DNA of 14,076 nucleotides from an uncultured Synechococcus sp. (GTDB taxonomy: Bacteria; Cyanobacteriota; Cyanobacteriia; PCC-6307; Cyanobiaceae): assembly GCA_913020095.1 (NCBI GenBank), contig CAJWAH010000016.1, positions 1-14,076 of the forward strand, read 5' to 3'. The notes below the pieces were generated by a model. That model was not told the origin of the DNA. It was given only the letters and a program-made list of their open reading frames with translations, and made no database searches. Shown here in pieces: positions 13,720 through 14,076 of this stretch. Numbering within the stretch: the first letter of the stretch is position 1; each line of letters starts with the position of its first letter. A program made the position numbers and the translations under genes.

Positions 13720-14076
13720 TCAGGCGGTGGTGCGGCTCTGGGGCAAGGAGATGCCGATGCGCTCAAGCGCTTCGATTACTTCATCCGCCGACTTGGCACC
13801 GAAGTTTTTGATCTCCAGCAGATCCTCGTAGCTGAAGCCCATCAGATCCGAAACGGAGTTGACCTGGGCACGCTTGAGGCAGTTGTAAGCCCGCACTGAG
13901 AGGTTGAGCTCCTCCAGGGGGATCTGGCTCTCAGCGCTGGGCTCAGGCTCCTGACCGGGCTCTTCCGCCAGGGTCACTGTGGCCAGAGGCTGGAACAGAG
14001 CGATCAGCTGGTTGGCCGCATAAGCCAGGGCATCATCGGGGGTGATAGAGCCGTTGGTGTTGATCTCCAGGCGCAG
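13720..14076 (-). CDS. rpoA: RNA polymerase alpha subunit, C-terminal part
   Basis: The last 118 codons of rpoA; the frame is open at the right edge. The visible piece begins in the end of the N-terminal assembly domain ([20 protein letters not shown]). It continues through the flexible acidic linker ([19 protein letters not shown]) and contains the complete alpha C-terminal domain, [20 protein letters not shown] then [19 protein letters not shown]. That domain binds UP elements and activators; the Arg in LSVRAYNC corresponds to the DNA-contacting Arg 265 of E. coli. It heads the visible part of the ribosomal operon, with rplQ 31 bp downstream. A GTG inside the linker region is not a start. 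Confidence 0.97.
   Translation of the reverse strand: MRLEINTNGSITPDDALAYAANQLIALFQPLATVTLAEEPGQEPEPSAESQIPLEELNLSVRAYNCLKRAQVNSVSDLMGFSYEDLLEIKNFGAKSADEVIEALERIGISLPQSRTTA

Noticed and set aside
13695..13811. Perfect Shine-Dalgarno sequence AAAGGAGGTG followed by an ATG (13710) on the plus strand, giving a short frame of about 33 codons
   Set aside because: The product is antisense to the rpoA C-terminal domain, Arg/Trp/Cys-rich and without resemblance to anything. The sequence is better viewed as the anti-SD-like element in the rplQ leader.
1..14076. CRISPR array, insertion sequence, prophage, toxin-antitoxin or other mobile or defence system
   Set aside because: No direct-repeat arrays, transposase, integrase or paired small toxin genes were found. 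The lone HNH protein has no mobile context. The tRNA-Ser shows no adjacent integrase or duplicated 3' end that would mark an attachment site.

Overview
The window is an ordinary, gene-dense chromosomal segment of a cyanobacterium. The best fit is a marine or brackish picocyanobacterium of the Synechococcus/Cyanobium type. The evidence is three photosystem I genes (psaB, psaL, psaI), the cyanobacterial order rpoA-rplQ-truA-rplM-rpsI-rpmE-prfA, high GC content, very short intergenic spaces and several small lineage-type hypothetical genes. I see no insertion sequence, prophage, CRISPR array or toxin-antitoxin or defence module. No stretch longer than about 150 bases lacks a gene.

Layout. Positions 1-398 hold the 3' end of psaB (+), closed by a strong terminator. 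A second terminator just after it serves the opposite strand. From 546 to 4684 everything is on the minus strand. Read in transcription order this is psaI, psaL, a terminator, a complete AcrB-type RND efflux transporter of 1042 residues, and a small hypothetical protein gene at its 3' end. The transporter has no visible membrane-fusion or outer-membrane partner here.

From 4783 to 7885 there is a cell-envelope group. It contains a small anchored protein with a HEAT-like region (+), a polyprenyl-phosphate-type family 2 glycosyltransferase (-), an NlpC/P60 peptidoglycan peptidase with an SH3b domain (-), and a class A beta-lactamase-like serine hydrolase (+). The peptidase and hydrolase start codons are only about 17 bp apart, back to back. 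A 61-residue hypothetical gene (-), tRNA-Ser(GCU) (-) and alanine racemase (-) follow. Alanine racemase supplies D-alanine for peptidoglycan, so at least three neighbouring genes touch the same polymer.

Positions 9515-10012 hold a stand-alone HNH endonuclease-type gene (+). From 10009 to the right edge all genes are on the minus strand and form the distal part of the large ribosomal-protein/RNA polymerase operon: rpoA (partial), rplQ, truA, rplM, rpsI, rpmE, prfA.

General traits worth noting are three tail-to-tail gene pairs whose coding regions overlap (70, 22 and 4 bp) with no terminator visible between them. Shine-Dalgarno sequences are nearly absent, and non-ATG starts are frequent (GTG for the glycosyltransferase, peptidase and prfA; TTG for truA). 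I found no convincing previously undescribed system. The most interesting items are local architecture and a few unassigned small genes.
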